Assembly (NCBI GenBank): GCA_017471365.1
Contig: JAFUUC010000095.1
Span: 1 to 34,459 of the forward strand
Direction: 5' to 3'
Length of the DNA stretch: 34,459 bases
DNA from: a bacterium
Lineage (GTDB): Bacteria > Cyanobacteriota > Vampirovibrionia > Gastranaerophilales > Gastranaerophilaceae
Part shown: in pieces, positions 23,246 through 31,611 of the stretch
Position numbering within the stretch: position 1 is the stretch's first letter
Layout: each line of letters opens with the position of its first letter
Program-made: the position numbers and the translations under genes
The notes under the pieces: model-generated
Told to the model about the DNA's origin: nothing
The model's database searches: none
Seen by the model: the letters and a program-made list of their open reading frames with translations, nothing else

Positions 23246-24053
23246 TTTTAGCACTTTCTATATAGACAGAGCGAGAAGGGAATGCAAAATCAATTTCAGC
23301 TTCACGGAAAGCCTTGATCACAAGTTCCAAAAATTCTCCTCTAACGGTTAAAAATTTAAAATATGAACCGGATTTTATGTAACCCATAAATCTTATATTA
23401 ATTGAACTTTCACCCATATCATGAACTGCAATGGTAAAGTCATTGTGTATATCTTTATGTTCAGTTCCGATACGTTTTAAAATTTCATGGGCTTGCTTAA
23501 TTTTTTCATTGCTTGTCGAGTATGTAACACCAAAGCTTACACGCAAAAGTCGTTTTTTAGCCTTTGAAACATTAGTTATAACAGCATTTGCTGCAACATT
23601 ATTAGGTACGGTTATAAGAAAATTATCCAGATCTCTTATTTTTGTCGATCTGATATTTATATCTTCAACGTAGCCTTCTATGTTGTTTACTTTCACATAG
23701 TCTCCAATTTTATAAACTCTATCGGATAAAATAGAAATACTACCAAATACATTAGCAATAGTTTCTTTTGCTGCCATGCCGACAGCCAAACCACCTATTC
23801 CAAAGCCGGCGATTATTGAAGAAACAGAATAGCCTTGACTTTGTAATATACCGGTCACTGCGATGAAAACTAATACAACTTTTAAAAGTTTCATCAGTAT
23901 TGGTAAAAATCTTAAAAGTGGAGAATTTGATTCCTGACTACGAATTTTATTTGTTATTTTTTTGTCTACAATGTCAATTAATTTGAAGCAGACTGCAAGT
24001 ATTACAACGTTTATACCGAGGGCAATCAAGCCTTTTTGAATGTTTGTAAGCAT
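23235..24053 (-). CDS. mscS: Small-conductance mechanosensitive channel (MscS family)
   Basis: The 272-residue protein has an N-terminal helix, two further transmembrane segments, and the pore helix SSIIAGFGIGGLAVGMAAKETIANVFG with the Gly/Ala packing pattern of MscS TM3. The beta domain follows (ISILSDRVYKIGDYVKV, then GYVEDINIRSTKIRDLDN), then the alpha/beta C-terminal cage. It is a minimal MscS, close to E. coli MscS in length, and releases solutes on osmotic downshift through the inner membrane. AAGGGAAA precedes the ATG. It is the first gene of an operon with rlmH and is divergent from the lytic transglycosylase gene. Confidence 0.93.
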   Translation of the reverse strand: MLTNIQKGLIALGINVVILAVCFKLIDIVDKKITNKIRSQESNSPLLRFLPILMKLLKVVLVFIAVTGILQSQGYSVSSIIAGFGIGGLAVGMAAKETIANVFGSISILSDRVYKIGDYVKVNNIEGYVEDINIRSTKIRDLDNFLITVPNNVAANAVITNVSKAKKRLLRVSFGVTYSTSNEKIKQAHEILKRIGTEHKDIHNDFTIAVHDMGESSINIRFMGYIKSGSYFKFLTVRGEFLELVIKAFREAEIDFAFPSRSVYIESAKNEN

Positions 24054-24074
24054 CTATTTCCCTTTTTTATTTTG

Positions 24075-24089
24075 ATTATATGATATAAT
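24075..24089. promoter_or_regulatory. Palindromic divergent promoter of mscS and slt
   Basis: ATTATAT-G-ATATAAT is a perfect 15-bp palindrome. It provides a TATAAT box on each strand: 24084-24089 rightwards, as extended -10 TGATATAAT, and 24080-24075 leftwards. The two -10 boxes are back to back, 3 bp apart, so the two RNA polymerases should exclude each other. Confidence 0.6.
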
Positions 24090-24159
24090 ACCCAATATAG
24101 AATAGTCATGCTTGTATTGGAATAAAATTTTTACTTTTGTTAAAATTGATTTGGGCTTT

Positions 24160-26103
24160 ATGTCAGATAAAAATATAATAAAATTTGTTATAATTATTTT
24201 TTGTTTCCTTGCCGGAATTTATTTTCTTAAGGTTTTTCAGACGCCTGAATATACGAATAAAATTTACAAGGAAGCACTCAGAGATTTTCAAAATGGCAAT
24301 TATTCAAATTCCTATTATCTTTTTTCAAAAGTTGGTGTATTGTCAAAGTTAAAGCCTACAGCTCTTTATAGGCAGGCACTTTGTGCAAAAGCACTCGGTG
24401 ATGAACACTCTCAACTTCGTGCATATCAAACGCTTTTAAGGCACTATCCTGCAAGCAGATTGAGCATAGAAGCTCGTTATGAAGCAGGACAAATTCTTGT
24501 AGATTCTGATCCTAGACTTGCAAAAAGGTACTTCCATTCCGTTCGAAATTCTGATAATGAAAATTACAGAATTGCTTCGGAATATTATATTGCGAAAATT
24601 GATTCAATAAATCTTCGCTATTCAAACAAGGGTGTCTCTCAGACAAAAAAAAATCAAATAGAAAACGCATTTAGGACTTACTTGCAAAAATATTCTGATG
24701 GCAGACTAGCAGCAGCCGTTGCAAATTCATGGATAAAGTTTAACCCTGATTTAAGTTCTAAAGATTACAATCTTGTGGCAAAAGCATACTACTTTACAAA
24801 GTTTTATGACCAAGCAAAAGAGGTTTTGGCGAAAACAGAATTAAGTGACAGTTGGACTACGCAAGCTCTAAATTCTTATTCAACAAATGATAAGGCTAAG
24901 GCAGACAATCTCGTAGAAAGTGGTGTTTCAAAATATGCAAATGCAGTAGAAACGGAGGATTACAAACTTGCGGTAGATGCATATTTAGAGGATAAAAATG
25001 ATAAATATGCTGCTGCCTCAAAATTGTTTTCCATTGCAAACGGCAAAGGCAAAGATTATATTTGGAATGTAAAGTGTGCAAATTCCCCAAAAGAGTCAGA
25101 AACCGCCTGCTATACCGAACTCTATAACAATTACCAAAATTCGGATTATGCACAAGACGCACTTGCAAACATATTTTTTAGTACGGTTGAAAACAGGCAA
25201 TATTCAAGTGCAAAACAGGTCGGTTTAACTTATTTAGAAAAATTTCCTGACGGAGACTACGCCCCGATGGTAATGTTTTGGGAAGGAAAAATTTATGACA
25301 GCAAATACTATCAAGATGTTATAAACAAATTCCCGGATTCTTATTATGCTTATAGAGCTTATTGGATTTTGAAAGGTGTGAGTGCCGCTGTAATTAGAAG
25401 CGATTTAGAATTAAAGCCCGTAATTTATCCGTATAAATTTCCTGCAAAAGGAAGTATGATTTACTCATTAATTAAGGTTGGAGATTACGATATGATCCCA
25501 AAATTTACGAAAGACGAATTCGTAAAAAGTTGGGTAGAATATCAGAAAGGAAATTACTCTGTTTCGGTACACACTGCACAAAAAGCTATGGAACAATTGA
25601 AGGATAAGCCTGTAAAAAATGATTTACGCTGGCGTTTAATTTATCCTCAAAATTATTACAAACAAGTTCTTGCAAATGCTCCAAAATATAAAAACGATGA
25701 TGCTTTGATTATGGCAATAATTAAAGAAGAAAGCTATTTCAATATGTATGCTCAAAGTAGTGTTGGTGCTATGGGGTTGATGCAATTAATGCCGGCAACT
25801 GCAAGAGAAATTGGAGAAAAGAATGGTTTAAATTTCAACACCACAGGCTTGTTTAACCCGGAACTTAATATAAAAATTGGAAATATATATTATTCTTCAT
25901 TGAGAAACATGTTGCAAAATAACGATGTTTTGTCAGTAGCCGCTTATAACGGAGGAGTTGGCTCTGTTACAAAATGGAAAGATTCGATTTCCTATTCGGA
26001 TATAGACGAATTTGTTGAACAAATCCCATATTCAGAAACAAAAAATTATGTTAAAAAAGTTTTGAGAAGTTATTGGAATTATGTAAGAATATATCAAAAA
26101 TAA
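24160..26103 (+). CDS. Slt-type soluble lytic transglycosylase with TPR-like domain
   Basis: From ATG 24160 (the frame also opens at TTG 24112) the 647-residue protein starts with a signal anchor, NIIKFVIIIFCFLAGIYF. About 480 residues of helical repeats with TPR character follow (YKEALRDFQNGNYSNSYYLF; ALYRQALCAKALGDEHSQL). The C-terminal lysozyme-like catalytic domain has IIKEESYFN (catalytic Glu at about residue 524), SSVGAMGLMQLMPATA and VAAYNGGVGSV, the complete family 1 motifs. It cleaves peptidoglycan glycan strands with 1,6-anhydro product formation in the periplasm. The next gene, a second peptidoglycan-acting SpoIID protein, follows after 54 bp. Confidence 0.92.
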   Translation: MSDKNIIKFVIIIFCFLAGIYFLKVFQTPEYTNKIYKEALRDFQNGNYSNSYYLFSKVGVLSKLKPTALYRQALCAKALGDEHSQLRAYQTLLRHYPASRLSIEARYEAGQILVDSDPRLAKRYFHSVRNSDNENYRIASEYYIAKIDSINLRYSNKGVSQTKKNQIENAFRTYLQKYSDGRLAAAVANSWIKFNPDLSSKDYNLVAKAYYFTKFYDQAKEVLAKTELSDSWTTQALNSYSTNDKAKADNLVESGVSKYANAVETEDYKLAVDAYLEDKNDKYAAASKLFSIANGKGKDYIWNVKCANSPKESETACYTELYNNYQNSDYAQDALANIFFSTVENRQYSSAKQVGLTYLEKFPDGDYAPMVMFWEGKIYDSKYYQDVINKFPDSYYAYRAYWILKGVSAAVIRSDLELKPVIYPYKFPAKGSMIYSLIKVGDYDMIPKFTKDEFVKSWVEYQKGNYSVSVHTAQKAMEQLKDKPVKNDLRWRLIYPQNYYKQVLANAPKYKNDDALIMAIIKEESYFNMYAQSSVGAMGLMQLMPATAREIGEKNGLNFNTTGLFNPELNIKIGNIYYSSLRNMLQNNDVLSVAAYNGGVGSVTKWKDSISYSDIDEFVEQIPYSETKNYVKKVLRSYWNYVRIYQK

Positions 26104-26120
26104 AATCATCCTTTTGGTTC

Positions 26121-26148
26121 ATTACATATGCTTTCAAATTGGTACAAT
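26121..26148 (+). promoter_or_regulatory. Probable promoter of the second SpoIID gene
   Basis: ATTACA (26121-26126, 4/6), 16 nt and TACAAT (26143-26148, 5/6) lie just before ATG 26158. The -10 to ATG distance is only 9 nt, so the leader would be 2-4 nt at most. Confidence 0.4.
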
Positions 26149-26157
26149 TGAGGTTGA

Positions 26158-27018
26158 ATGAAAAAGATTTTAACAATATTAGCAGTCATAGCACTAAATT
26201 TAATAACAGCATCTCCTGCAAATGCGATAAAAATTGGCTTGTTAACCCAGGTTGATCAAGCCGGTATTGGTACTAATGTTAATGGTCGAATAATCGATGT
26301 TCACACAAATAAAACAGTTTGCACCCTCGATGGAATGAAAGGTTATATAATTGTCGTTTATAACGGGAAATTAGCGATTAAAAGTGGCGGACATTATTAT
26401 AATTTGGGTACAGAATCTGTAGTGGCAAAACCTGATGTAGATGGTTATATAAGTACAAAAGGTAAATGGTATCGCGGCAAACTTATGTTAAAAGTTTCAA
26501 ATGGTAAATTAACCGTTATCAATGATGTTGATTTAGAAGATTATCTAAAAGGTGTTTTGCCGTCTGAAATGCCTTCATCCTGGGAATATGAAGCATTAAA
26601 GGCACAAGCCATTGCCGCAAGAAGTTATGCATTGGCAAATCTCGGCAAGCAAGCAAAATATGGCTATGATTTGAAAGATAATACTGAAGATCAAGCTTAT
26701 GGCGGAGCCTCTGCTGAAACCAGCAAAACAAATAAAGTTATAGATGAAACTGAAGGTCTTGTTTTAACATATGATATGAAAATAATTTCTGCTTATTATT
26801 CGGCATCAGCAGGTGGAATGACAAATACAGCAGCTTGGGGTAGCTCTTTACCTTATTTGCACTCGGTACCGTCGTTTGATGATGAGGTTGGCAAGAAAGG
26901 GCATGGAGTTGGCATGTCTCAAAATGGGGCAAATAATTTGGCGAAACAAGGCTATAATGCATACCAAATTCTGCAATATTTCTACCAAAATGTGAAATTT
27001 GCGAAATTAAACAATTAG
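26158..27018 (+). CDS. Secreted SpoIID-domain protein (short form)
   Basis: The 286-residue protein has a clear signal peptide ending ASPANA. The SpoIID core follows directly: DYLKGVLPSEMPSSWEYEALKAQ (Glu in SEMP is the presumed catalytic residue), AIAARSYALA, SAYYSASAGGMTN and KGHGVGMSQNGAN. It corresponds to the core alone, without the long extensions of the protein at 10152. It probably cleaves or processes peptidoglycan strands in the periplasm together with the neighbouring lytic transglycosylase. The GHGVGMSQ motif lacks the preceding long loop present in the larger paralogue. Confidence 0.88.
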   Translation: MKKILTILAVIALNLITASPANAIKIGLLTQVDQAGIGTNVNGRIIDVHTNKTVCTLDGMKGYIIVVYNGKLAIKSGGHYYNLGTESVVAKPDVDGYISTKGKWYRGKLMLKVSNGKLTVINDVDLEDYLKGVLPSEMPSSWEYEALKAQAIAARSYALANLGKQAKYGYDLKDNTEDQAYGGASAETSKTNKVIDETEGLVLTYDMKIISAYYSASAGGMTNTAAWGSSLPYLHSVPSFDDEVGKKGHGVGMSQNGANNLAKQGYNAYQILQYFYQNVKFAKLNN

Positions 27019-27108
27019 TAAAAGCCTCTCGCAGCATATGTTTTGCGGGTATATAACCTGATATATATTGTTATTGTTTAGTTTGGGAATATTTTTTCTT
27101 TAAAAGCC

Positions 27109-27136
27109 TTGACAGCCCTAGGAAAAATGCTATAAT
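27109..27136 (+). promoter_or_regulatory. Consensus promoter of the HU gene
   Basis: TTGACA (27109-27114), a 16-nt spacer and TATAAT (27131-27136) are both perfect hexamers, the strongest promoter in the window. The leader is about 56 nt and ends in AAGGAGG, also ideal, as expected for an abundant nucleoid protein. Confidence 0.9.
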
Positions 27137-27198
27137 GATTGAGTCGATTACAAAACTGCGGAAGATGGTCCGTGGTAAAAGGAAGAAGGAGGTTCGTA

Positions 27199-27471
27199 AT
27201 GAACAAAGAAGAATTAGTAAAAGAAGTATCAAAAAAATCAAAAGTTTCTCAAAAGGCAACTGCTGACGTTTTAGTAGCTGTTCTAGATACAATTGAAAAA
27301 ACTGTTTCTAAAGGTCAAAAAGTTACTTTGGTTGGCTTCGGTACTTTTGAATCTCGCAAGAGAGCAGCTAGAACCGGTAGAAACCCTCAAACAGGTGCTA
27401 CTTTGAAAATTGCTGCTAAGAAAGTTCCTGCTTTCTCAGCTGGTAAGAAATTCAAAGAACTTGTAAAATAG
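27199..27471 (+). CDS. hup: HU-family nucleoid DNA-binding protein
   Basis: The 90-residue protein has the size and motifs of HU: N-terminal MNKEELVKEVSKKSKVSQK, the core LVGFGTFESRKRAARTGRNPQTGA (the GRNP tip that intercalates into DNA), and FSAGKKFKELVK at the end. It bends and compacts DNA as a dimer. The start is ATG 27199 with AAGGAGG just upstream; the frame is open from 27139 but that part is the mRNA leader. It is a single-gene transcript framed by a perfect promoter and a strong terminator. Confidence 0.96.
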   Translation: MNKEELVKEVSKKSKVSQKATADVLVAVLDTIEKTVSKGQKVTLVGFGTFESRKRAARTGRNPQTGATLKIAAKKVPAFSAGKKFKELVK

Positions 27472-27488
27472 TTTGAGTTTGTTTATAA

Positions 27489-27521
27489 GAACCCTGCAAA
27501 ATTTTTGCAGGGTTCTTTTTT
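27489..27521 (+). terminator. Terminator of the HU gene
   Basis: GAACCCTGCAAAA and TTTTGCAGGGTTC form a 13-bp inverted repeat around a single T, followed by six T. The practical stem is about 11 bp with a short A/T loop. Confidence 0.92.
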
Positions 27522-27597
27522 GTTTACATAAATGACTTGTGTAATATCTATTTTTGTGATATCGTGTAAGATATACAATTTGGGTAGTGAGGTATTT

Positions 27598-28218
27598 ATG
27601 AAAAGTTCAACATTAATTAGATCTATGCTTTCCAGGGAAAATATGGATATTATTGAAAATATTGGAGAAAATTCTCCGACTGAAGAAACGAAAAGTCCGG
27701 AAGAATACTACCGTTCTGGTGAAGAAACTTCTTCCAGCAAATCTCAAGAAATTGATTTACTTTGGCAGAGTTTTAAAACAGCACAATTTAATTCGGGTTC
27801 TCCTGCATGGTACGTTACATTAGGATTTATCTGTGGTGTTGTTGTAACTCTTTCTTGTGTTGGAATATTCGGATATTTTGCATCAAAACCGGATGTCAAT
27901 ATTTCCATTCCATCTTTTAATAATGAAAGTGTGACATCTTCGTCGCAGGATGATAATCAGGAGGAAGCGAGAGTTATTGTTCCGGATGAAAATGATAATG
28001 TTGCACCAGTTCAACAACAATCTGAAACTCAACAGCCGGTGAATGTTTCGAATGCTAAGCAGCATACTGTTGCTTCCGGTGAAACTATTGAAGGAATAAT
28101 CAGGCATTATTATGGGACTTATTCTCCGGAGTTAGCTCAAAAAGTTCAACAGGCAAATAACCTAACTAGTTTAGATCATATAAACATTGACCAAGTTTTG
28201 ATTATCCCTGAAAATTAA
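27598..28218 (+). CDS. Single-pass membrane protein with C-terminal LysM domain
   Basis: The start is ATG 27598, with GTGAGG upstream; the frame extends to 27532 without a ribosome-binding site. The 206-residue protein has an acidic, disordered cytoplasmic part (1-65), one transmembrane helix at about 71-94 (WYVTLGFICGVVVTLSCVGIFGY), a Ser/Gln/Glu-rich linker, and a LysM domain over about residues 158-206 (HTVASGETIEGIIRHYYG...NIDQVLIIP). The LysM would bind peptidoglycan GlcNAc residues in the periplasm and anchor the membrane to the wall. The next gene follows after 11 bp in the same direction. Confidence 0.85.
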   Translation: MKSSTLIRSMLSRENMDIIENIGENSPTEETKSPEEYYRSGEETSSSKSQEIDLLWQSFKTAQFNSGSPAWYVTLGFICGVVVTLSCVGIFGYFASKPDVNISIPSFNNESVTSSSQDDNQEEARVIVPDENDNVAPVQQQSETQQPVNVSNAKQHTVASGETIEGIIRHYYGTYSPELAQKVQQANNLTSLDHINIDQVLIIPEN

Positions 28219-28229
28219 TAAAGGTTAAA

Positions 28230-29756
28230 ATGAATATTTTCAACAAATTTTTCAGCTCAGTTTTGGTTACTTTGTTGTTTTGTCCTGCGGCATTTTCTTC
28301 CGATTGGCAAAATAATTTGAGGACAAAATTTCTAAATAATGAAACAGTAATTCTGGCTGTAAACATAAGGTCATTTAATTCTCAGGATTTTAACGGAGAT
28401 GGTTTTATTCAAGAAAATTCCGGAGAAAAACGAGGAACGTTTTTGAATGCGATTAATAGGCTTGATGAGTTGAAAAATTTAGGGGTAAATACTTTGCATG
28501 TACTTCCGATTACTCCAACTGGAAAATTAAAAGCCTTGGGTACGGCAGGAAGTCTTTATTCTGCTTCGGATTTTGCTTCATTAAACCCGGATATGTATGA
28601 TGAAAATTCTGATTTGACCATTGAACAACAGGCAAAAAAGTTTGTTGATGAGGCACATTTGCGAGGAATAAGTGTAATTGCGGATTTACCGGCTTGTGCT
28701 TCATACGATTTATTTTTACAGCGTCCTGATTTATTTGTGAAAGGAGTTTCTGGTGAGCCTGTAATTCCGGCTGATTGGACTGATGTAAGACTTTTAAATC
28801 CTGGAAGTAAAGATAAAATAGATATAAATGTTTTTGGGACTTATAAAGATTTTGTAAAAATGGTCATGAAATTAGGGTTTGATGGTATAAGAGCTGATGT
28901 TGCGACTTCAAAAACTGAATTGTTTTGGAAAGAATTGATAAAATATTCCAGGGAAAAGGATCCTGAATTTTTATGGTTGGCTGAGGCTTCAGAATCTTGG
29001 AAAGATCCTGTTTCAAATTATGGTGTTTTCACATCTTATGACAAATTATTAAATGCAGGCTTTGACGGGTATTACGGTTCATTTTTTAATTTAAAAAATT
29101 GGAATAATTCTAAGGAACTTTATTCTCAGATATCCTATACATTAAATGAAACAGAAAAATACGGTAAATCAGTAATTGGGAGTTTTTCAACTCATGATGA
29201 AGTAAGCCCAATTTTGATTAAAGGACCGGAATTAAGTAATATGATGATTTGGCTGAGTGCAACTTTACCGGTTAATTCTTATTTTGTTGATGGTTTTCAA
29301 ACAGGTGATGATTACGTTTACCAAAAGCAAAACAAGCCGGCAGACTCAACTAATACAGATGATGATATATATTTTACACATCGGGGACAAATTGATATCT
29401 TTAATTTTTCACGAAAACCGGGGGGGAATAACGTTGATATAAGAAACAATTTTCTTTTGGGTAATAATGTAAAATTAACTATTTTGCCTGTTTTGAATAA
29501 TGGAAAATTTACACCACTAAAGATTAAAAACCAAAAAGTTTTTGCATATATGTTTGAATATAATAAAAAACGTATTTTGACTTTAGGAAATTTAGACTTT
29601 GAAAATTCGCAAAAAGCTAGTGTAAAAATTTCTAATATTAGTAGAAAAATGTCGATTGTTCCTATAAAAATTACCTCAATGCCTGAATTTAAAAAAGGAA
29701 AATTACAAATCAATTTAAAACGAGGAGAGATTGTAGTTTTAATTATTAATGGTTAA
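28230..29756 (+). CDS. Secreted alpha-amylase-family (GH13-like) protein
   Basis: The 508-residue protein has a signal peptide (MNIFNKFFSSVLVTLLFCPAAFS) and a GH13 barrel. Catalytic residues by position are the nucleophile D223 in GFDGIRADVATSK, acid/base E252 in WLAEASESW, and the transition-state aspartate D323 in FSTHDEV. Region I, normally D-x-x-x-N-H, reads ADLPACASYD, so the usual Asn-His pair is absent, and region II lacks the terminal His (SK instead of KH). The fold and triad suggest hydrolysis or transfer on an alpha-glucan in the periplasm or outside, but altered subsite -1 residues warn against assigning starch. Residues ~330-508 include a beta-rich C-terminal domain. Its last 18 bp overlap the convergent corrinoid protein gene. 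Confidence 0.8.
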   Translation: MNIFNKFFSSVLVTLLFCPAAFSSDWQNNLRTKFLNNETVILAVNIRSFNSQDFNGDGFIQENSGEKRGTFLNAINRLDELKNLGVNTLHVLPITPTGKLKALGTAGSLYSASDFASLNPDMYDENSDLTIEQQAKKFVDEAHLRGISVIADLPACASYDLFLQRPDLFVKGVSGEPVIPADWTDVRLLNPGSKDKIDINVFGTYKDFVKMVMKLGFDGIRADVATSKTELFWKELIKYSREKDPEFLWLAEASESWKDPVSNYGVFTSYDKLLNAGFDGYYGSFFNLKNWNNSKELYSQISYTLNETEKYGKSVIGSFSTHDEVSPILIKGPELSNMMIWLSATLPVNSYFVDGFQTGDDYVYQKQNKPADSTNTDDDIYFTHRGQIDIFNFSRKPGGNNVDIRNNFLLGNNVKLTILPVLNNGKFTPLKIKNQKVFAYMFEYNKKRILTLGNLDFENSQKASVKISNISRKMSIVPIKITSMPEFKKGKLQINLKRGEIVVLIING

Positions 29757-30869
29757 ATTTTTTACAAATTCGCAAATATCAGAAGCTTCATGTGTTCCTA
29801 CAATAAAATTGTAATCAGGAACTTCTTGGTGTAGTTCTTCCTTTATATAGGATAATAGCCCAGGAATAATTATATTTCGCGTTTTAATTTTGTTTTTTAT
29901 GCCTAAATTTTCTATTGTTTTGGCAACGATTTTTGCAGTAAATTTTTCAGCTGACCAGGCTGTCAAAACACTCATCCCTTCTGCGGGAATTACAATCAGA
30001 TAAGATGGAACATCAAGATTTTCTAACTCATTTGCAACTGCAAAGAATGTAAGTGCAAAGTTAGTTGTCAAAAAGATTATTGAATTTTCATCCGGATCAT
30101 TAAATTTGTAAAGTCCTGAGTCAACCTGTAAATTTTTTTGTGGATCTGTAAAAATATTTTGCCTAAGTGTTAACAAGGTCGAAAACATCAGTTCATCAAA
30201 ATTTTCGAATATAATCATATTTGCGTACTTACAAATGTAAAAACTTGCTCTGGTACAAACGCTAAAAACATCTGTATCGGATATATAAACACAAATAGGA
30301 TTTGAAGAATCTTCATCCTTTTCAAGAATAGCTTTTGTTCTTGTATTTATTAATATGTCTTTTGTATCTTTAAAGCTTGTTTCTTTTATAATTTTTAAAT
30401 TTTTATTATTCAATTCTTCCCAGCTAATTGTAGGAATTGTTGTATTTAATCTCTTTCCGTTAAAATTTTTCAGTACAATAAGGTCAACTTTTACGGTTTC
30501 GTTAACTATTTTTATCTCAAAGTTACAAATACGATCGATTAACTTTTGGTAATTATTTTGTTCGCAATCTACGATAACTGTAAGTAATGGTGGATTAACA
30601 AAAGTTTTTTCATGCCTGAAAAGGACATTTTCCCCTCCGACTTTTAAACCCTGAATTTCTATCGTTTTTTGCGGTTGTTTAATATTTTGAAGATATTGAA
30701 TTTTAAAATTTTCTTCTGCGAACGGACATTGTTCTATGTTAATATTTTTTTTTGCAAGCTTAATTGCAAAAGCCATACAAGTCGGACAGCCGCATTTTTT
30801 GCAATTAGCTTCTGGAGTTTTTTTTGCCCCGGGCAGGTATTTAAAAATTTGAAGTCCGGTCATTTCCAT
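29739..30869 (-). CDS. acsC: Corrinoid iron-sulfur protein large-subunit homologue (AcsC/CdhE-like)
   Basis: The 376-residue protein begins like AcsC (MEMTGLQIFKYLPGAKK) with the [4Fe-4S] motif C23-x2-C26-x4-C31-x16-C48. The C-terminal third has the family pattern of the corrinoid-binding domain: FLTTNFALTFFAVANELE, then AEGMSVLTAWSAEKFTA, then IIIPGLLSYIKEEL and FIVGTHEASDI. The middle TIM-barrel part is shorter than in the roughly 445-residue acetogen protein. In the Wood-Ljungdahl pathway the AcsCD heterodimer carries a methyl group on cobalamin to acetyl-CoA synthase. No AcsA, AcsB or AcsE is in the window, so whether the protein works in that pathway is open. It starts 1 nt after the acsD-like stop. 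Confidence 0.85.
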   Translation of the reverse strand: MEMTGLQIFKYLPGAKKTPEANCKKCGCPTCMAFAIKLAKKNINIEQCPFAEENFKIQYLQNIKQPQKTIEIQGLKVGGENVLFRHEKTFVNPPLLTVIVDCEQNNYQKLIDRICNFEIKIVNETVKVDLIVLKNFNGKRLNTTIPTISWEELNNKNLKIIKETSFKDTKDILINTRTKAILEKDEDSSNPICVYISDTDVFSVCTRASFYICKYANMIIFENFDELMFSTLLTLRQNIFTDPQKNLQVDSGLYKFNDPDENSIIFLTTNFALTFFAVANELENLDVPSYLIVIPAEGMSVLTAWSAEKFTAKIVAKTIENLGIKNKIKTRNIIIPGLLSYIKEELHQEVPDYNFIVGTHEASDICEFVKNLTINN

Positions 30870-30870
30870 T

Positions 30871-31611
30871 TTATACCAACCCTCTCATTATTTTCATATT
30901 TTCAGGATATTTTATGACAACTAAATTTGCTCCGGCAGACAAAGCTCCTGCGGCGGATGATAGTTCGATCATTCTTGCCCTATCTTCAAGTTCTCCCCAG
31001 TTTTGCGGATAATTTTTAACCCGTGCTTCTTTTGTTTTTAAAGATTCTATTGGAGCTTCTGAAATTAAAGGCATATTAAGGTAAATATCTCCCTTATTAC
31101 CTTCGATTACAACTTTTTCCATAATACTATAGCCGTATTCAAATCCGTAGCCTAAACCTCCAATATCAGTATTCATAATAATTCTATCTTTATTTAACCC
31201 CAAATCTATTGATAAAATATTCAGTTCTTTTGCTAAATTTAAATCAATTGGAGTTTTTAAAACTATATAATGCTCTCCTTCTATTATGTATGGAATTATA
31301 TCCTTATAATTTGCTTCTGTAGCAAAAGATATTATACAATTTTTACGATCGAGATTTTTAATTAAATATGGCAACAGTTTACTATCAATATCGGCTTTGC
31401 CTGAGCCACGAACCATCAAAGGTTTTGTTATTTTAGGTAGGACAGACTTTAAGATATTTTTAGCTTCTTCAATATCATTTTCTGAAGTTATGCTAAAGTC
31501 CACAGCAAAAATATCACAATCAAAATTCTGAACCTCTTTTAAATCTTTATAATTCTTAAGAAGTACAAAAAGTTTAGAATTTTTTGTAATTTTAAGCCGA
31601 CTGTCTTGCAC
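30871..31611 (-). CDS. acsD: Corrinoid iron-sulfur protein small-subunit homologue (AcsD/CdhD-like)
   Basis: The 246-residue protein is related to the TIM-barrel AcsD subunit. The best segment is [21 protein letters not shown], followed by [43 protein letters not shown] and [14 protein letters not shown], in the order seen in acetogen proteins. It is about 60 residues shorter than those. The likely start is GTG 31611, inside the last codons of ftsH (20-bp overlap), with no good ribosome-binding site, so translation is probably coupled to ftsH. It would form a heterodimer with the downstream AcsC-like protein and help hold the corrinoid. Confidence 0.83.
   Translation of the reverse strand: MQDSRLKITKNSKLFVLLKNYKDLKEVQNFDCDIFAVDFSITSENDIEEAKNILKSVLPKITKPLMVRGSGKADIDSKLLPYLIKNLDRKNCIISFATEANYKDIIPYIIEGEHYIVLKTPIDLNLAKELNILSIDLGLNKDRIIMNTDIGGLGYGFEYGYSIMEKVVIEGNKGDIYLNMPLISEAPIESLKTKEARVKNYPQNWGELEDRARMIELSSAAGALSAGANLVVIKYPENMKIMRGLV

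Noticed and set aside
24112-24159. TTG start for the lytic transglycosylase 16 codons upstream
   Set aside because: It adds Trp/Lys-rich residues before the signal anchor. ATG 24160 gives a normal N-terminus, although neither start has a strong Shine-Dalgarno.
29318-29713. 131-codon minus-strand frame inside the GH13-like gene
   Set aside because: It is antisense to a coding region with normal codon use and has no family resemblance; it is probably chance in A+T-rich DNA.
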